This document shows, in pieces, positions 8,347-15,817 of a stretch of 27,932 bases of DNA. The notes under the pieces are model-generated. The model saw nothing but the letters and a program-made list of their open reading frames with translations. It made no database searches and was not told where the DNA came from. The position numbers and the translations under genes were made by a program. Within the stretch, counting starts at the first letter, position 1, and every line of letters begins with the position of its first letter. The stretch covers positions 1-27,932 of the forward strand of contig CAYJQC010000046.1 in assembly GCA_964372215.1 (NCBI GenBank), read 5' to 3'. Origin of the DNA: DAIMFL01 sp964372215. Its GTDB lineage: Bacteria; Pseudomonadota; Alphaproteobacteria; Dongiales; Dongiaceae.

Positions 8347-9023
8347 TGGTCGGTCCTCCGTCCTGCTGCGCTGATGCCCGCGAATTCCTTCGGGAACGTG
8401 CCGGCGAGATAGGCGAGCGCCATCTCGCGGGCTTCGGTGCGGTCGAAGCGCCGGCCTTCCACCAGGATGTTCTGCCAGAGATACTCGAGGGTTCCGGCGA
8501 ACCCCATGGCCACGACGCGGGCTCGCAGATGGCCGTAGCCGCCGGCCTCGATCAGCTTGGCGAACTGCTCGTCGAGCTCGTCCTGGTAGACCTCGTCCGC
8601 CCGGCCGACCCGCTCGAGATAGGTGCGCCGCGCGCCGGCTTCGCCCCAGAAGGCGTACCAGACCGCAACCTTGGCGGGATCGCTGACCCGGCGGTCGAAG
8701 GTCACGTCGATCAGCGCCGTCAGCGCCCGCACCGGGTCGCCGCCGGCGCCGGCGATGGCGCTCGCCCGCGCGCTCTCGAACTCCTCCGAGATGTGCTCGA
8801 GCACGGCGACCAGCAGCGCGTCCTTACGCTTGAAATGCAGCATCACCGTGCCGGCGGCGATGCGGGCGGTCGCGGCCACCCGCTCGATCGTGGTGCCCGA
8901 CAGGCTGTGCTCGGCGATCACCTCGATCGCCGCCTGCAGGATCGCCGCGCGAGTCCGCGCGCCGGCCCGGTTGGGACGCGGCGCCTGCTGGTTTGCGGGT
9001 TCCGCTGATTCCTGTAAGCGCAT
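8343..9023 (-). CDS. TetR-family transcriptional regulator (BetI-like)
   Basis: This is a 226-aa TetR-family repressor. The N-terminal helix-turn-helix spans about residues 20-70 (ILQAAIEVIAEHSLSGTTIE, then HFKRKDALLVAVLEH). The C-terminal ligand domain, with the AVWYAFWGEA segment, resembles the BetI/TetR_C_6 group. The ATG at 9023 is chosen; a TTG two codons upstream is possible. It is the first gene of an operon with the Rieske oxygenase, with a 4-nt overlap. A palindrome typical of TetR operators lies 28 nt upstream (9051-9066), implying autoregulation. The simplest model is repression of the oxygenase until its substrate binds; this is inference. Confidence 0.92.
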   Translation of the reverse strand: MRLQESAEPANQQAPRPNRAGARTRAAILQAAIEVIAEHSLSGTTIERVAATARIAAGTVMLHFKRKDALLVAVLEHISEEFESARASAIAGAGGDPVRALTALIDVTFDRRVSDPAKVAVWYAFWGEAGARRTYLERVGRADEVYQDELDEQFAKLIEAGGYGHLRARVVAMGFAGTLEYLWQNILVEGRRFDRTEAREMALAYLAGTFPKEFAGISAAGRRTDQ

Positions 9024-9050
9024 GTTCAAGCTGTTGTTTCAAGACATAAC

Positions 9051-9066
9051 ATGAATGAACATTCAT
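9051..9066. promoter_or_regulatory. Palindromic TetR-type operator
   Basis: ATGAATG (9051-9057) and CATTCAT (9060-9066) form an inverted repeat with a two-base centre, 28 nt upstream of the tetR start. The block is strikingly AT-rich for this genome. Palindromes with TGAATG/CATTCA half-sites are common TetR-family targets. Binding by the adjacent regulator is inferred. Confidence 0.65.
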
Positions 9067-9249
9067 ATAGCATTTCACGCCGGCGACGGTCAAGCGGCGC
9101 GGGATTCGCCAGGGATACCAGGGGCTTGGCAGGAGCGTTTCGGGGGCCAATCCGGCGCGCCGTGGCGCTTGTGTTCGCCGCGCCCGGCGTCCATACCATC
9201 GGGCGGGCGTGGCGTGGCGAACACGTCCGAAACGAAAGGCCGATCAGCC

Positions 9250-9741
9250 GTGAGCAGCAGGCAGCGAACCGCGATCCCGCCGGTGGCGCCGGCCGGGCCG
9301 GACCCCGGCGACGCCCCGTTCTGGAAGACCACGCGGCTGGCCGACATGACGCGCAGCGAGTGGGAATCGCTGTGCGACGGCTGCGGCAAGTGCTGCCTGC
9401 TCAAGTTCGAGTACGAGGACACCGGCGAGATCGACCGCACCAACGTCGCCTGCCGCCATCTCGACCTGAAGGCCTGCCGCTGCAAGCAGTATGCGATGCG
9501 CCATGCGCTGGTCGAGGACTGCATCGGCCTGACCTCGGACATGGTGGGCAAGCTGTCCTGGCTGCCGTCGACCTGCGCCTATCGGCGGCTCGACGAGGGC
9601 AAGGACCTGCCGGACTGGCATCCGCTGCTGACGGGCACGCGCGAGAGCGTGCATCGCGCCGGGATCTCGGTGCGCGGCCGGGCCGTCTCCGAGGACGATG
9701 TCGCCGATCCCGAGGATCACATCGTCGACTGGGTCGACTGA
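9250..9741 (+). CDS. YcgN-family cysteine-cluster protein (UPF0260)
   Basis: This is a 163-aa protein of the UPF0260/YcgN family, whose function is unknown; the cysteine pattern suggests zinc or an iron-sulfur cluster. Nine cysteines are seen: the cluster CDGCGKCC (Cys42, 45, 48, 49), then Cys68, Cys76, Cys78, Cys91 and Cys109. Family proteins begin just before the PFWKT motif, here residues 23-27. The GTG at 9250, with GAAAGG 10 nt upstream, is therefore preferred over much longer readings that would run back into the tetR operator. The gene is monocistronic and is followed at once by the second 52-nt palindrome. Confidence 0.9.
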   Translation: MSSRQRTAIPPVAPAGPDPGDAPFWKTTRLADMTRSEWESLCDGCGKCCLLKFEYEDTGEIDRTNVACRHLDLKACRCKQYAMRHALVEDCIGLTSDMVGKLSWLPSTCAYRRLDEGKDLPDWHPLLTGTRESVHRAGISVRGRAVSEDDVADPEDHIVDWVD

Positions 9742-9749
9742 GCTTCCGC

Positions 9750-9801
9750 TAGAGCGTGATCCGATCGAACCCGCTCGGTTCGATCGGTGAATCACGCTCT
9801 A
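9750..9801 (+). repeat. 52-nt bulged palindromic repeat, copy 2
   Basis: The outer arms TAGAGCGTGAT (9750-9760) and ATCACGCTCTA (9791-9801) enclose the inner arms CCGATCGAACC (9761-9771) and GGTTCGATCGG (9777-9787), with loop CGCTC. Three unpaired bases, TGA at 9788-9790, lie between the stems. Length and bulge match copy 1 (7062-7113, minus strand), while paired bases differ in a compensated way. It sits between the convergent ycgN-type and VOC genes. It could be a terminator or a REP-like element. Confidence 0.85.
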
Positions 9802-9808
9802 CTCTATC

Positions 9809-9821
9809 GAATCGTGCCCTA
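9809..9821 (-). repeat. Half copy of the palindromic repeat
   Basis: Read on the minus strand, TAGGGCACGATTC matches the end of copy 2 (TAGAGCGTGATTC) at 10 of 13 positions. Its first three bases are the TAG stop codon of the VOC gene. It is probably a degenerate outer arm left by a tandem or partial copy. Confidence 0.45.
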
Positions 9822-10241
9822 GGGATCTGGCGGGCCCTTGAGCTCCACCGTGTTGCCTTCGGGATCGCCGAGGTAGATCGACGGGCCCTCGCCTTCGGCG
9901 CCGTAGCGGCGGCCGGTCGCGCCGGCGCTGACGCCGTGCGCCGCCAGATGGGCGCGGATCGCCGCCTCGTCGAACGGCTCGACCCGCAGGCAGAGATGGT
10001 CGAGGTTGCGCCCTTCGCGGCCCGGGCCGGCGCCGCCCATCGCGCCCAGCTTTCCGGCGATGTCGACCAGGTCGATCAGCGAGCGCCCGGCCCTGAGCTG
10101 CACCAGGCCGATCTCGTCCTGGCGGCGCTCGACCGCGCAGCCCAGCACCTCGCCGTAGAAGCGGATCATGGCCGCGAGATCGCCGACCCGCAGCACCAGA
10201 TGGTCGATCTCGCGCACCGCAATCGGGTTCGACAGCGTCAT
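9819..10241 (-). CDS. VOC-superfamily protein (glyoxalase/dioxygenase fold)
   Basis: This is a 140-aa single-domain vicinal-oxygen-chelate protein with the two-module fold: IDHLVLRVGD at residues 12-21 and LDHLCLRVEP at 80-89. Likely metal ligands are His14, His82 and Glu133 (in NTVELKG), with DPEGN just before the last. The length is normal. It resembles small glyoxalase-like proteins that NCBI labels VOC family protein; the substrate cannot be read from sequence. The ATG at 10241 has a short-spaced AGGAA upstream. It is divergent from the methyltransferase fusion gene, and its stop codon lies inside a repeat half copy. Confidence 0.9.
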   Translation of the reverse strand: MTLSNPIAVREIDHLVLRVGDLAAMIRFYGEVLGCAVERRQDEIGLVQLRAGRSLIDLVDIAGKLGAMGGAGPGREGRNLDHLCLRVEPFDEAAIRAHLAAHGVSAGATGRRYGAEGEGPSIYLGDPEGNTVELKGPPDP

Positions 10242-10336
10242 GATTCCTACGTCCGCACAATCACTTGCCGATCATGGTACAGCCAGACCCCGAGGCCGGA
10301 AACCGGTTCCGGAGGCGGCCGGGCCTGGTCGCGCAA

Positions 10337-10394
10337 GCATCGGATAGAATGGCTGGGGCGGCCCTGGCACCCTGCCGGCATCGGATACCGGCAG
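10337..10394. promoter_or_regulatory. Direct repeats and hairpin upstream of the AraC-HTH/Ogt gene
   Basis: The 10-mer GCATCGGATA occurs exactly at 10337-10346 and 10378-10387, 41 nt apart, about four helical turns. The second copy forms most of the loop of a hairpin, CTGCCGG (10372-10378) with CCGGCAG (10388-10394), ending just before the Shine-Dalgarno. AraC-type helix-turn-helix proteins often bind direct repeats, so this may be an autoregulatory site of the downstream gene. Function is inferred. Confidence 0.4.
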
Positions 10395-10406
10395 CGGAGC
10401 CAGACC

Positions 10407-11351
10407 ATGCTCGACCAAGGAGCCTTGCGGGCGATGACCCGGCAGCAACCCAGGCAGACGGCGAAGACCCCGGCGACCCGGCCGGAGCAGCCGGCGGCGG
10501 ACCACGTGGCGCTGATCGGCCGCGCCTGCCGCTACATCGACGGCCGGCTCGAGGGCGACGGCGATACCGTGGTGACCCTGGCCGAGCTCGGCCGGCACTG
10601 CGCCATGAGCCCGTGGCACCTGCAGCGCCTGTTCAAGCGCATCATGGGGGTGAGCCCGCGCCAATACGCCGACGCCCGCCGGCTCGACCGCTTCCGGACC
10701 GGGCTGCAGCAGGGCAACGGTGTCGCGAGCGCCACCTACGAGGCCGGCTTCGGCTCCTCCAGCCGGGTCTACGAGCGCGCCGGCCCCGCCCTCGGGATGA
10801 CCCCGGCCGCCTATGCCAAGGGCGGGCGCGGCGCGGTGATCGGCTACGCCATCACTAACTCCCCGCTCGGCCGCCTGCTGGTGGCGGCGACCCCGCGCGG
10901 GGTCTGCTTCGTGGCGCTCGGCGAGCGCGACGGCACGCTGGTCGACAAGCTGCGCCGCGAGTATCCGGCCGCCGCCGCGATCGCCCGCGACGACGCCGCC
11001 CTCGGCCAGGCGGTGCGCGCCATCCTCGACATGCTCGACGGCGCGGCCCCCCATGCCGGCCTGCCGCTCGACATCCAGGCGACCGCCTTCCAGCGCCGGG
11101 TCTGGGAAGAGCTCCAGCGCATCCCGGCGGGCGAGACCCGCAGCTACAGCGAGATCGCCGCGGCGCTCGGCCAGCCCGCCGCCCAGCGTGCGGTCGGCCG
11201 CGCCTGCGCCACCAACCCGGTGCCGATCCTGATCCCCTGCCACCGCGCGGTGCGCCAGGATGGCGGGCTCGGCGGCTATCGCTGGGGCGTCGCGCGCAAG
11301 CGCCGGCTGCTCGATCGCGAAGGCGATTCGACTGCTCGCAGCAACGATTGA
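10407..11351 (+). CDS. AraC-HTH / O6-methylguanine-DNA methyltransferase fusion (Ada-like)
   Basis: This is a 314-aa fusion that repairs O6-alkylguanine by suicidal transfer to cysteine and probably regulates transcription. Residues about 35-138 are an AraC helix-turn-helix pair (MSPWHLQRLFKRIMGVSPRQ). Residues about 145-225 are the ribonuclease-like methyltransferase N-domain and about 226-305 the catalytic domain, with acceptor Cys278 in IPCHR and the TAFQRRVWEEL motif. The N-terminal zinc domain of E. coli Ada, which senses methylphosphotriesters, is absent. This shorter architecture is common in proteobacteria. The ATG at 10407 is supported by GGAG (10396-10399) 7 nt upstream. Possible operator repeats lie directly upstream. 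Confidence 0.92.
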   Translation: MLDQGALRAMTRQQPRQTAKTPATRPEQPAADHVALIGRACRYIDGRLEGDGDTVVTLAELGRHCAMSPWHLQRLFKRIMGVSPRQYADARRLDRFRTGLQQGNGVASATYEAGFGSSSRVYERAGPALGMTPAAYAKGGRGAVIGYAITNSPLGRLLVAATPRGVCFVALGERDGTLVDKLRREYPAAAAIARDDAALGQAVRAILDMLDGAAPHAGLPLDIQATAFQRRVWEELQRIPAGETRSYSEIAAALGQPAAQRAVGRACATNPVPILIPCHRAVRQDGGLGGYRWGVARKRRLLDREGDSTARSND

Positions 11352-11487
11352 AAAACAAGCACTTGGCGGACCTCCGCGGGATCGCGCCGGCATGCCGGGA
11401 AGACCGCTTAGAAAAAATGCGTAAACGAATGGTTAACGGGACATCGGTGCTTGCGGGGGCCGCGTCGGGGAGGCTAAGAATCCTTCC

Positions 11488-12294
11488 ATGCCGCGTCTCA
11501 CGAGCCACAAGAACAAATCATCGTCCGGAGCGCGGGTCCGGCAGAAACCTGCGCGAAAACAAAAGGTTAAGCTCAGCCCCCTGGTGATCGACCAGGACGG
11601 GCGGGCGGTCCAGGTGTTGGATCTCGGCAGCCGCCGCGTTCCGCTTGTGTTCCAGCCCAACAAGCGCGCCCGGCGGATCATCCTGCGGGTCGACCACGAA
11701 AGCGCCGGCGTGGTGGTGGTGCTGCCGGCGCGGGCCAGTCGCGACGAGGGCCGGCGCTTCGCGCTGGCCAACGAGGCCTGGATCCGCGACCGCCTGGCCA
11801 AGCTGCCGCCGCGGGTCCGGTTCCGCGACGGCGCGGTGATCCCGTTCATGGGCATCGACCACGTGATCCGCCACCGGCCGCGGGCGCGCGGCACGGTATG
11901 GCGCGAGAACGGCGAGATCAACGTAACCGGCCAGGTCGAGCATCTGGCGCGCCGGCTCGAGGACTGGCTGCGCCTGCAGATCCGCCGCGAGGTCGAGCGG
12001 CGCTCGACGGAGAAGGCCGCGGAAATCGGCAAGGCCGTGAAGTCGATCACGATCCGCGATCCCAAGAGCCGCTGGGCGAGCTGCGCCGTCGACGGCAAGC
12101 TGTCGTTCTCCTGGCGCCTGGTGTTCGCGCCGCGCGCGGTCATCGACTACGTGGTGGCCCACGAGGTCGCCCATCTGCGCGAGATGAACCACGGCGCCCG
12201 CTTCTGGCGGCTGTGCGATTCCCTGACCGCCGATTCCGACTGGGCGCGCCTGTGGATGGGCGAGCAGGGCCCGGCGCTGCACCGCTTCGGGTGA
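11488..12294 (+). CDS. YgjP/DUF45-family zinc metalloprotease
   Basis: This is a 268-aa protein of the YgjP-like (DUF45, PF01863) family, related to SprT/WSS1 metallopeptidases. The zinc site is HEVAH at residues 225-229 with a third ligand His235 in MNHGARFW. The preceding SRWASC and SFSWRLVFAP blocks are family hallmarks. A basic, lysine-rich N-terminal extension (residues 1-30) precedes the domain. The ATG at 11488 has GGGGAGG about 14 nt upstream, longer than ideal. A small hairpin, GGCGAA (12317-12322) with TTCGCC (12327-12332), lies just after the stop. The physiological substrate is unknown. Confidence 0.92.
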   Translation: MPRLTSHKNKSSSGARVRQKPARKQKVKLSPLVIDQDGRAVQVLDLGSRRVPLVFQPNKRARRIILRVDHESAGVVVVLPARASRDEGRRFALANEAWIRDRLAKLPPRVRFRDGAVIPFMGIDHVIRHRPRARGTVWRENGEINVTGQVEHLARRLEDWLRLQIRREVERRSTEKAAEIGKAVKSITIRDPKSRWASCAVDGKLSFSWRLVFAPRAVIDYVVAHEVAHLREMNHGARFWRLCDSLTADSDWARLWMGEQGPALHRFG

Positions 12295-12387
12295 GGCGAG
12301 AGGTCTGCCCCTTGACGGCGAATCGCTTCGCCGGTCCATCTTGGGCGATGGTCGCCTGCAAGCGCCCCTGACTGTTTGCGCCGGACG

Positions 12388-12678
12388 ATGTCCTGGAACG
12401 AAACCGCGTTCGCGATCTCGGTAGGCCAGCACAGCCTTTTCGTATCCTTCTCGGATATTGTCGTTTTCTCGCTCACATTCCTTGTCGTTGCAGTCGCCGC
12501 ATTCGCGATGGCGAGAGCGTTGCGTCGCAGAAGAACCGGCTGCAACTGGAAACGCGCCCCTAATCAGACGAGGCCGTCTTTCATCGCGTGGCAGTGTCGA
12601 ACGTGCGGCGAGGTCGCATTCTCGATGAGCAATGGCCCACCCAAGGACTGCAAGAGAAGCTTGCGCACCACGATTTAG
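12388..12678 (+). CDS. Small membrane-anchored Cys4 (zinc-ribbon-like) protein
   Basis: This is a 96-aa hypothetical protein. It has one membrane helix at about residues 24-44, a basic stretch ALRRRR, then a short soluble tail with four cysteines: Cys52 (GCNW), Cys70 and Cys73 (CRTC) and Cys88 (DCKR). The tail pattern CxW, then WxCxxCG, then PPxxCKRxL resembles a small alphaproteobacterial family I recognise only loosely. The spacing suggests a zinc ribbon. Basic residues after the helix suggest that the tail faces the cytoplasm. The ATG at 12388 is preferred over a TTG at 12376. Base composition is less GC-rich than the neighbours. It stands alone, 35 nt from the convergent reductase gene. 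Confidence 0.65.
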   Translation: MSWNETAFAISVGQHSLFVSFSDIVVFSLTFLVVAVAAFAMARALRRRRTGCNWKRAPNQTRPSFIAWQCRTCGEVAFSMSNGPPKDCKRSLRTTI

Positions 12679-12713
12679 CTGGGCGCCGGACCGAGTGCCG
12701 CACGGGTCGGAGC

Positions 12714-13781
12714 CTATGGGATCAAGCGATCCGCCCGCAGTTGCGCGAACAGGTCGAAGAACGACTCGTCGGTCCGCTGATAGGCGGTGAAGCCGAGCTT
12801 GCGGCTCCCGGACATGTCGGTCATCACCTCGATCGGCCGGCCGAGGTCGAGGTCGGTATGCCAGGGCGACGCCAGCCGGCCGAGATCGTTTTCGAGCAGC
12901 CCGTGTCGCGCCGCGATCTCGCGCCAGACGGGGCCGTCACCCGCCATTTCCGCCTCGAGCGGATGCACGGTGCCGTCGAAGCCCATCGCCTCGATCCCGA
13001 ACCAGCCGGCCAGCCGCGGCCACAGCCAGTTCCAGCGGAAGACATCGCCGTTCGCCACGTTGAACGCCTGGTTGCGCGCGGCGTCGGTGGTGGCCGCCCA
13101 GACGAGATGCCGGGCCAGCACCCGCGCGTCGGTCACGTCGGAGATGCCGTTCCATTGCGCCGCCGAGCCGGGCCAGCGAAAGGCCCGCCCGGTCTCCTTG
13201 CAGATCGCGGCATGGACGGCGAGGGTGGTGCCGAGGTTCATGGCGTTGCCGACCGCCTTGCCGATGACGGTGTGGGGCCGGTGGACGCTCCAACCGAAGC
13301 CGTCGCGATCGGCGGCGGCGAACAACTCGTCCTCCTGGGCGTAGTAGAAGTTCTCGACGTTCAGCCGCGGCTGCTCTTCGCGCAGCGGCGTCTGCAGCGA
13401 CGATCCGCCGGACACGTAGGCATCGAACGGCCCGAGATAGTGCTTCAGCCCGGTGACCAGCGCGACGTGCCGCAACGACTTCCCGGCCGACAGCGCGCCC
13501 AGCAGGTTGCGCACCATCGCGCCGTTGACCCGGATGTTCTCGGCCTCGGTCGCATTGCGGATCCAGGCCGCGATGAAGACATGGCTCGGCGCGATTCCCG
13601 CCAGCGCCAGCTTCAGGCCGGCCGGGTCGAGCAGATCGGCGGCGAGCGGGCGCAGCCCGTCGATCTCCTGTCGCGGATTGCGGGCCAGGCCATGGGTCGT
13701 CCACCCCTCCGCGATCAGTTGCCGTGCGAGCGCGCTGCCGATGATGCCGCTCGCACCCACGACCAAGGCTGTTCCATGCAT
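12714..13781 (-). CDS. PRISE-type SDR reductase (progesterone 5-beta-reductase/iridoid synthase-like)
   Basis: This is a 355-aa atypical short-chain dehydrogenase of the PRISE group, which reduces activated C=C bonds of enones with NADPH. The cofactor motif GASGIIG is at residues 9-15, and LARNP at 32-36 suggests NADPH preference. The PRISE catalytic pair is kept: Lys113 in TGLKHYLGPF and the Tyr of NFYYAQED (146/147). The C-terminal half carries the group's QWNGISDVTDARVLA and NVANGDVFRWNWLWP blocks. The ATG at 13781 has GGGAGAG 6 nt upstream, which decides the start against longer in-frame options. It is monocistronic. The physiological substrate is unknown; bacterial members have been reported to reduce enones broadly. 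Confidence 0.9.
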   Translation of the reverse strand: MHGTALVVGASGIIGSALARQLIAEGWTTHGLARNPRQEIDGLRPLAADLLDPAGLKLALAGIAPSHVFIAAWIRNATEAENIRVNGAMVRNLLGALSAGKSLRHVALVTGLKHYLGPFDAYVSGGSSLQTPLREEQPRLNVENFYYAQEDELFAAADRDGFGWSVHRPHTVIGKAVGNAMNLGTTLAVHAAICKETGRAFRWPGSAAQWNGISDVTDARVLARHLVWAATTDAARNQAFNVANGDVFRWNWLWPRLAGWFGIEAMGFDGTVHPLEAEMAGDGPVWREIAARHGLLENDLGRLASPWHTDLDLGRPIEVMTDMSGSRKLGFTAYQRTDESFFDLFAQLRADRLIP

Positions 13782-13962
13782 CGTCGACTCTCCCATCGGT
13801 GCGTCCGATGACATATGGACGCCATCGCGACGGGCCATACATAGCACGCCACGCCGATGGATGAAGCCGATCGCGACGGCCAGGCCGTCCGCCGGGGCGA
13901 GCCGCGCGGCGCGCCGGACTCCGGCGCCCGCAGTCCGGCGCGGCTGGGCACCGGCCGCCGAC

Positions 13963-14433
13963 TCACCCCCGCGTCGGCACGTCGGGCACCCAGACATAGC
14001 CGTCGGGATCGGCGATATAGGCCTCGCGCAGGCCGTGCGGCTTGTCGGCCGGCGCCGCCAGCACGATGCAGCCGCGCTGCCGGGCGCGCAGCACCGCCGC
14101 GTCGGGATCGCAGCCATGCAGCCGGAACTCGGCGCCGACGCCGCGCACCGCGCCGTCGCCGGTCAGGCCCAGCAGCGGATGATCGGCGTAGGTGTGGTCG
14201 GCATGCAGCATCCATTCGACCGGCGCGCTGCCCGCCGGCGCGTCCGCTGCCCGCCAGCGCAGCACCGCGAAATCGGCATCGGCATAGACCCGCGTGGCGC
14301 CCAGCACGTCGCACTGGAAGTCGGCCGCCCGGGCGATGTTGCGCACCAGCAGGTTGATCGACAGCCCGGTGAGCGAGCGGCCATAGGCCGGCGCCTCCAT
14401 GAACGGCGTTTCGTCGGCGCCGCGCTTCTTCAC
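13963..14433 (-). CDS. VOC-superfamily protein
   Basis: This is a VOC-fold protein of 145-156 aa, unrelated in detail to the one at 9819-10241. It shows GLSINLLVRNIARAADFQCD at the start of the fold and AYIADPDGYVWVPDVP at the end; the first metal His is replaced by Asn (SINLLV), so it is unlikely to be a classical glyoxalase I. Two starts compete. GTG at 14433 has GGGGAGG 8 nt upstream; ATG at 14400 has no Shine-Dalgarno but begins near the family's usual N-terminus. I give the GTG. The gene is divergent from the efflux gene. Function unknown; some relatives bind drugs (bleomycin-resistance type). Confidence 0.82.
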   Translation of the reverse strand: MKKRGADETPFMEAPAYGRSLTGLSINLLVRNIARAADFQCDVLGATRVYADADFAVLRWRAADAPAGSAPVEWMLHADHTYADHPLLGLTGDGAVRGVGAEFRLHGCDPDAAVLRARQRGCIVLAAPADKPHGLREAYIADPDGYVWVPDVPTRG

Positions 14434-14569
14434 CACACTGTCCTCCCCGCGCTCTTTTTCCAGGGCGCGCTGCCGTCGCCCGCGCCGATTGTCGGCGCCG
14501 CGCCGGCGTTTGCCAAGCCGGGGAGCGCCACCTATAAGGGACGGGCCTCCCGCCCCGCCGGTTCCCCCG

Positions 14570-15805
14570 ATGCCCCGCCCCCTGAGCGCCGCCCGCAGCC
14601 CTGCCGTCACCATCCTGCTCGCCGCCCTGGTGGCGCTCGGGCCGGTGTCGACCGATCTCTACCTGCCGTCGCTGCCGGGCCTCGCCCGCGCCTTTTCGGC
14701 CGACGTCGCCGAGGTCCAGCTCACCCTCAGCGTGTTCCTGGTCGGCCTGGCCGGCGGGCAGCTGGTCTACGGCCCGCTGTCCGACCGGTATGGCCGGCGC
14801 AAGGTGCTGCTGGTCGGCCTCGCCATCTACTGTGTGGCCAGCGTCGGCTGCACCTTCGCGCCCTCGATGACGGCGCTGATCATCGGGCGCTTCGCCCAGG
14901 CGATCGGCGCCTGCGCCGGGCCGGTGATCGGCCGCGCCATCGTGCGCGACGTCCATGGCCGCGAGAGCGCGGCGCGCGTCCTGTCCTACATGTCGGCGAC
15001 GATGGCGCTGGCCCCGGCGCTCGGCCCGATCCTCGGCGGCTTCCTCGAGGTCTGGTTCGGCTGGCAGTCGAATTTCGTCGCCCTGGTAGTGTACGGCGTC
15101 GCCGGACTTGCCGGCATGCTGCTGCTCCTGCCGGAGACCAATGTCGCCCCGGATCCGTCTGCGACCCGGCCGATGCGCATGCTCACCAACTACCAGGCAC
15201 TGCTGCGCCACCGCGCCTATCTCGGCTACGCGCTGTGCGTCGCCTTCGCCTATAGCGGAATTTTTTCCTTCATCTCGGGCTCCTCCTTCGTGCTGGTCGA
15301 CGTGGTCGGCCTGGCGCCCGACCAGTACGGCTTCTGTTTCGCCGCCATCGTCGTCGGCTACATGGCCGGCACCATCCTCGGCGGCCGCATCACGCGGCGC
15401 GTCGGCATCGACCGGATGGTGACGCTGGGCGGCCTGGTCGCGCTCGCCGGCGGCATCGTGCTGGCCGCGCTCGGCTGGACGGTCACGGCGGCCGATCCGT
15501 GGCCGCCGCTCGCCGGCGCCGCCGCGATCGTGCTGCCGATGATGCTGGTGATGGCCGGTATCGGCTTCGTCATGCCGAACGCGACCGCCGGCGCCATCGG
15601 CCCGTTCCCGCAGATGGCGGGCGCCGCCTCGGCGCTGGTCGGGTTCCTGCAGATGGGAATCGGCGCGGTGGTCGGCATCGCGGTCGGCCATCTGCATGAC
15701 GGCACCGCCCGGCCAATGACCATGGCGATCATGCTGGCCGGCCTCGCCGTCGTCCTGTGCCGGCGCTATCTGGTGCAGCCGGCGGCGGGCGGCGCCGCGC
15801 CCTGA
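14570..15805 (+). CDS. Bcr/CflA-family drug efflux MFS transporter
   Basis: This is a 411-aa, twelve-helix major-facilitator transporter of the DHA1 Bcr/CflA group, proton-coupled drug exporters of the inner membrane. The first helix carries the group signature STDLYLPSLP. The loop between helices 2 and 3 has motif A, GPLSDRYGRRKVLL. The helix-4/5 region APALGPILGG is motif C-like, typical of antiporters. The ATG at 14570 sits at the expected distance before helix 1; there is no good Shine-Dalgarno. The gene ends 12 nt from the convergent penicillin-binding protein gene. The substrate is not predictable. Confidence 0.92.
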   Translation: MPRPLSAARSPAVTILLAALVALGPVSTDLYLPSLPGLARAFSADVAEVQLTLSVFLVGLAGGQLVYGPLSDRYGRRKVLLVGLAIYCVASVGCTFAPSMTALIIGRFAQAIGACAGPVIGRAIVRDVHGRESAARVLSYMSATMALAPALGPILGGFLEVWFGWQSNFVALVVYGVAGLAGMLLLLPETNVAPDPSATRPMRMLTNYQALLRHRAYLGYALCVAFAYSGIFSFISGSSFVLVDVVGLAPDQYGFCFAAIVVGYMAGTILGGRITRRVGIDRMVTLGGLVALAGGIVLAALGWTVTAADPWPPLAGAAAIVLPMMLVMAGIGFVMPNATAGAIGPFPQMAGAASALVGFLQMGIGAVVGIAVGHLHDGTARPMTMAIMLAGLAVVLCRRYLVQPAAGGAAP

Positions 15806-15817
15806 GGCCCGGCCGCG

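Noticed and set aside
12317..12332. Hairpin after the YgjP-like gene as intrinsic terminator
   Set aside because: The 6-bp stem has no T tract after it.
13715..15697. Long minus-strand open frame across the efflux and VOC genes
   Set aside because: It is antisense to a clear MFS gene and has no recognisable protein features.
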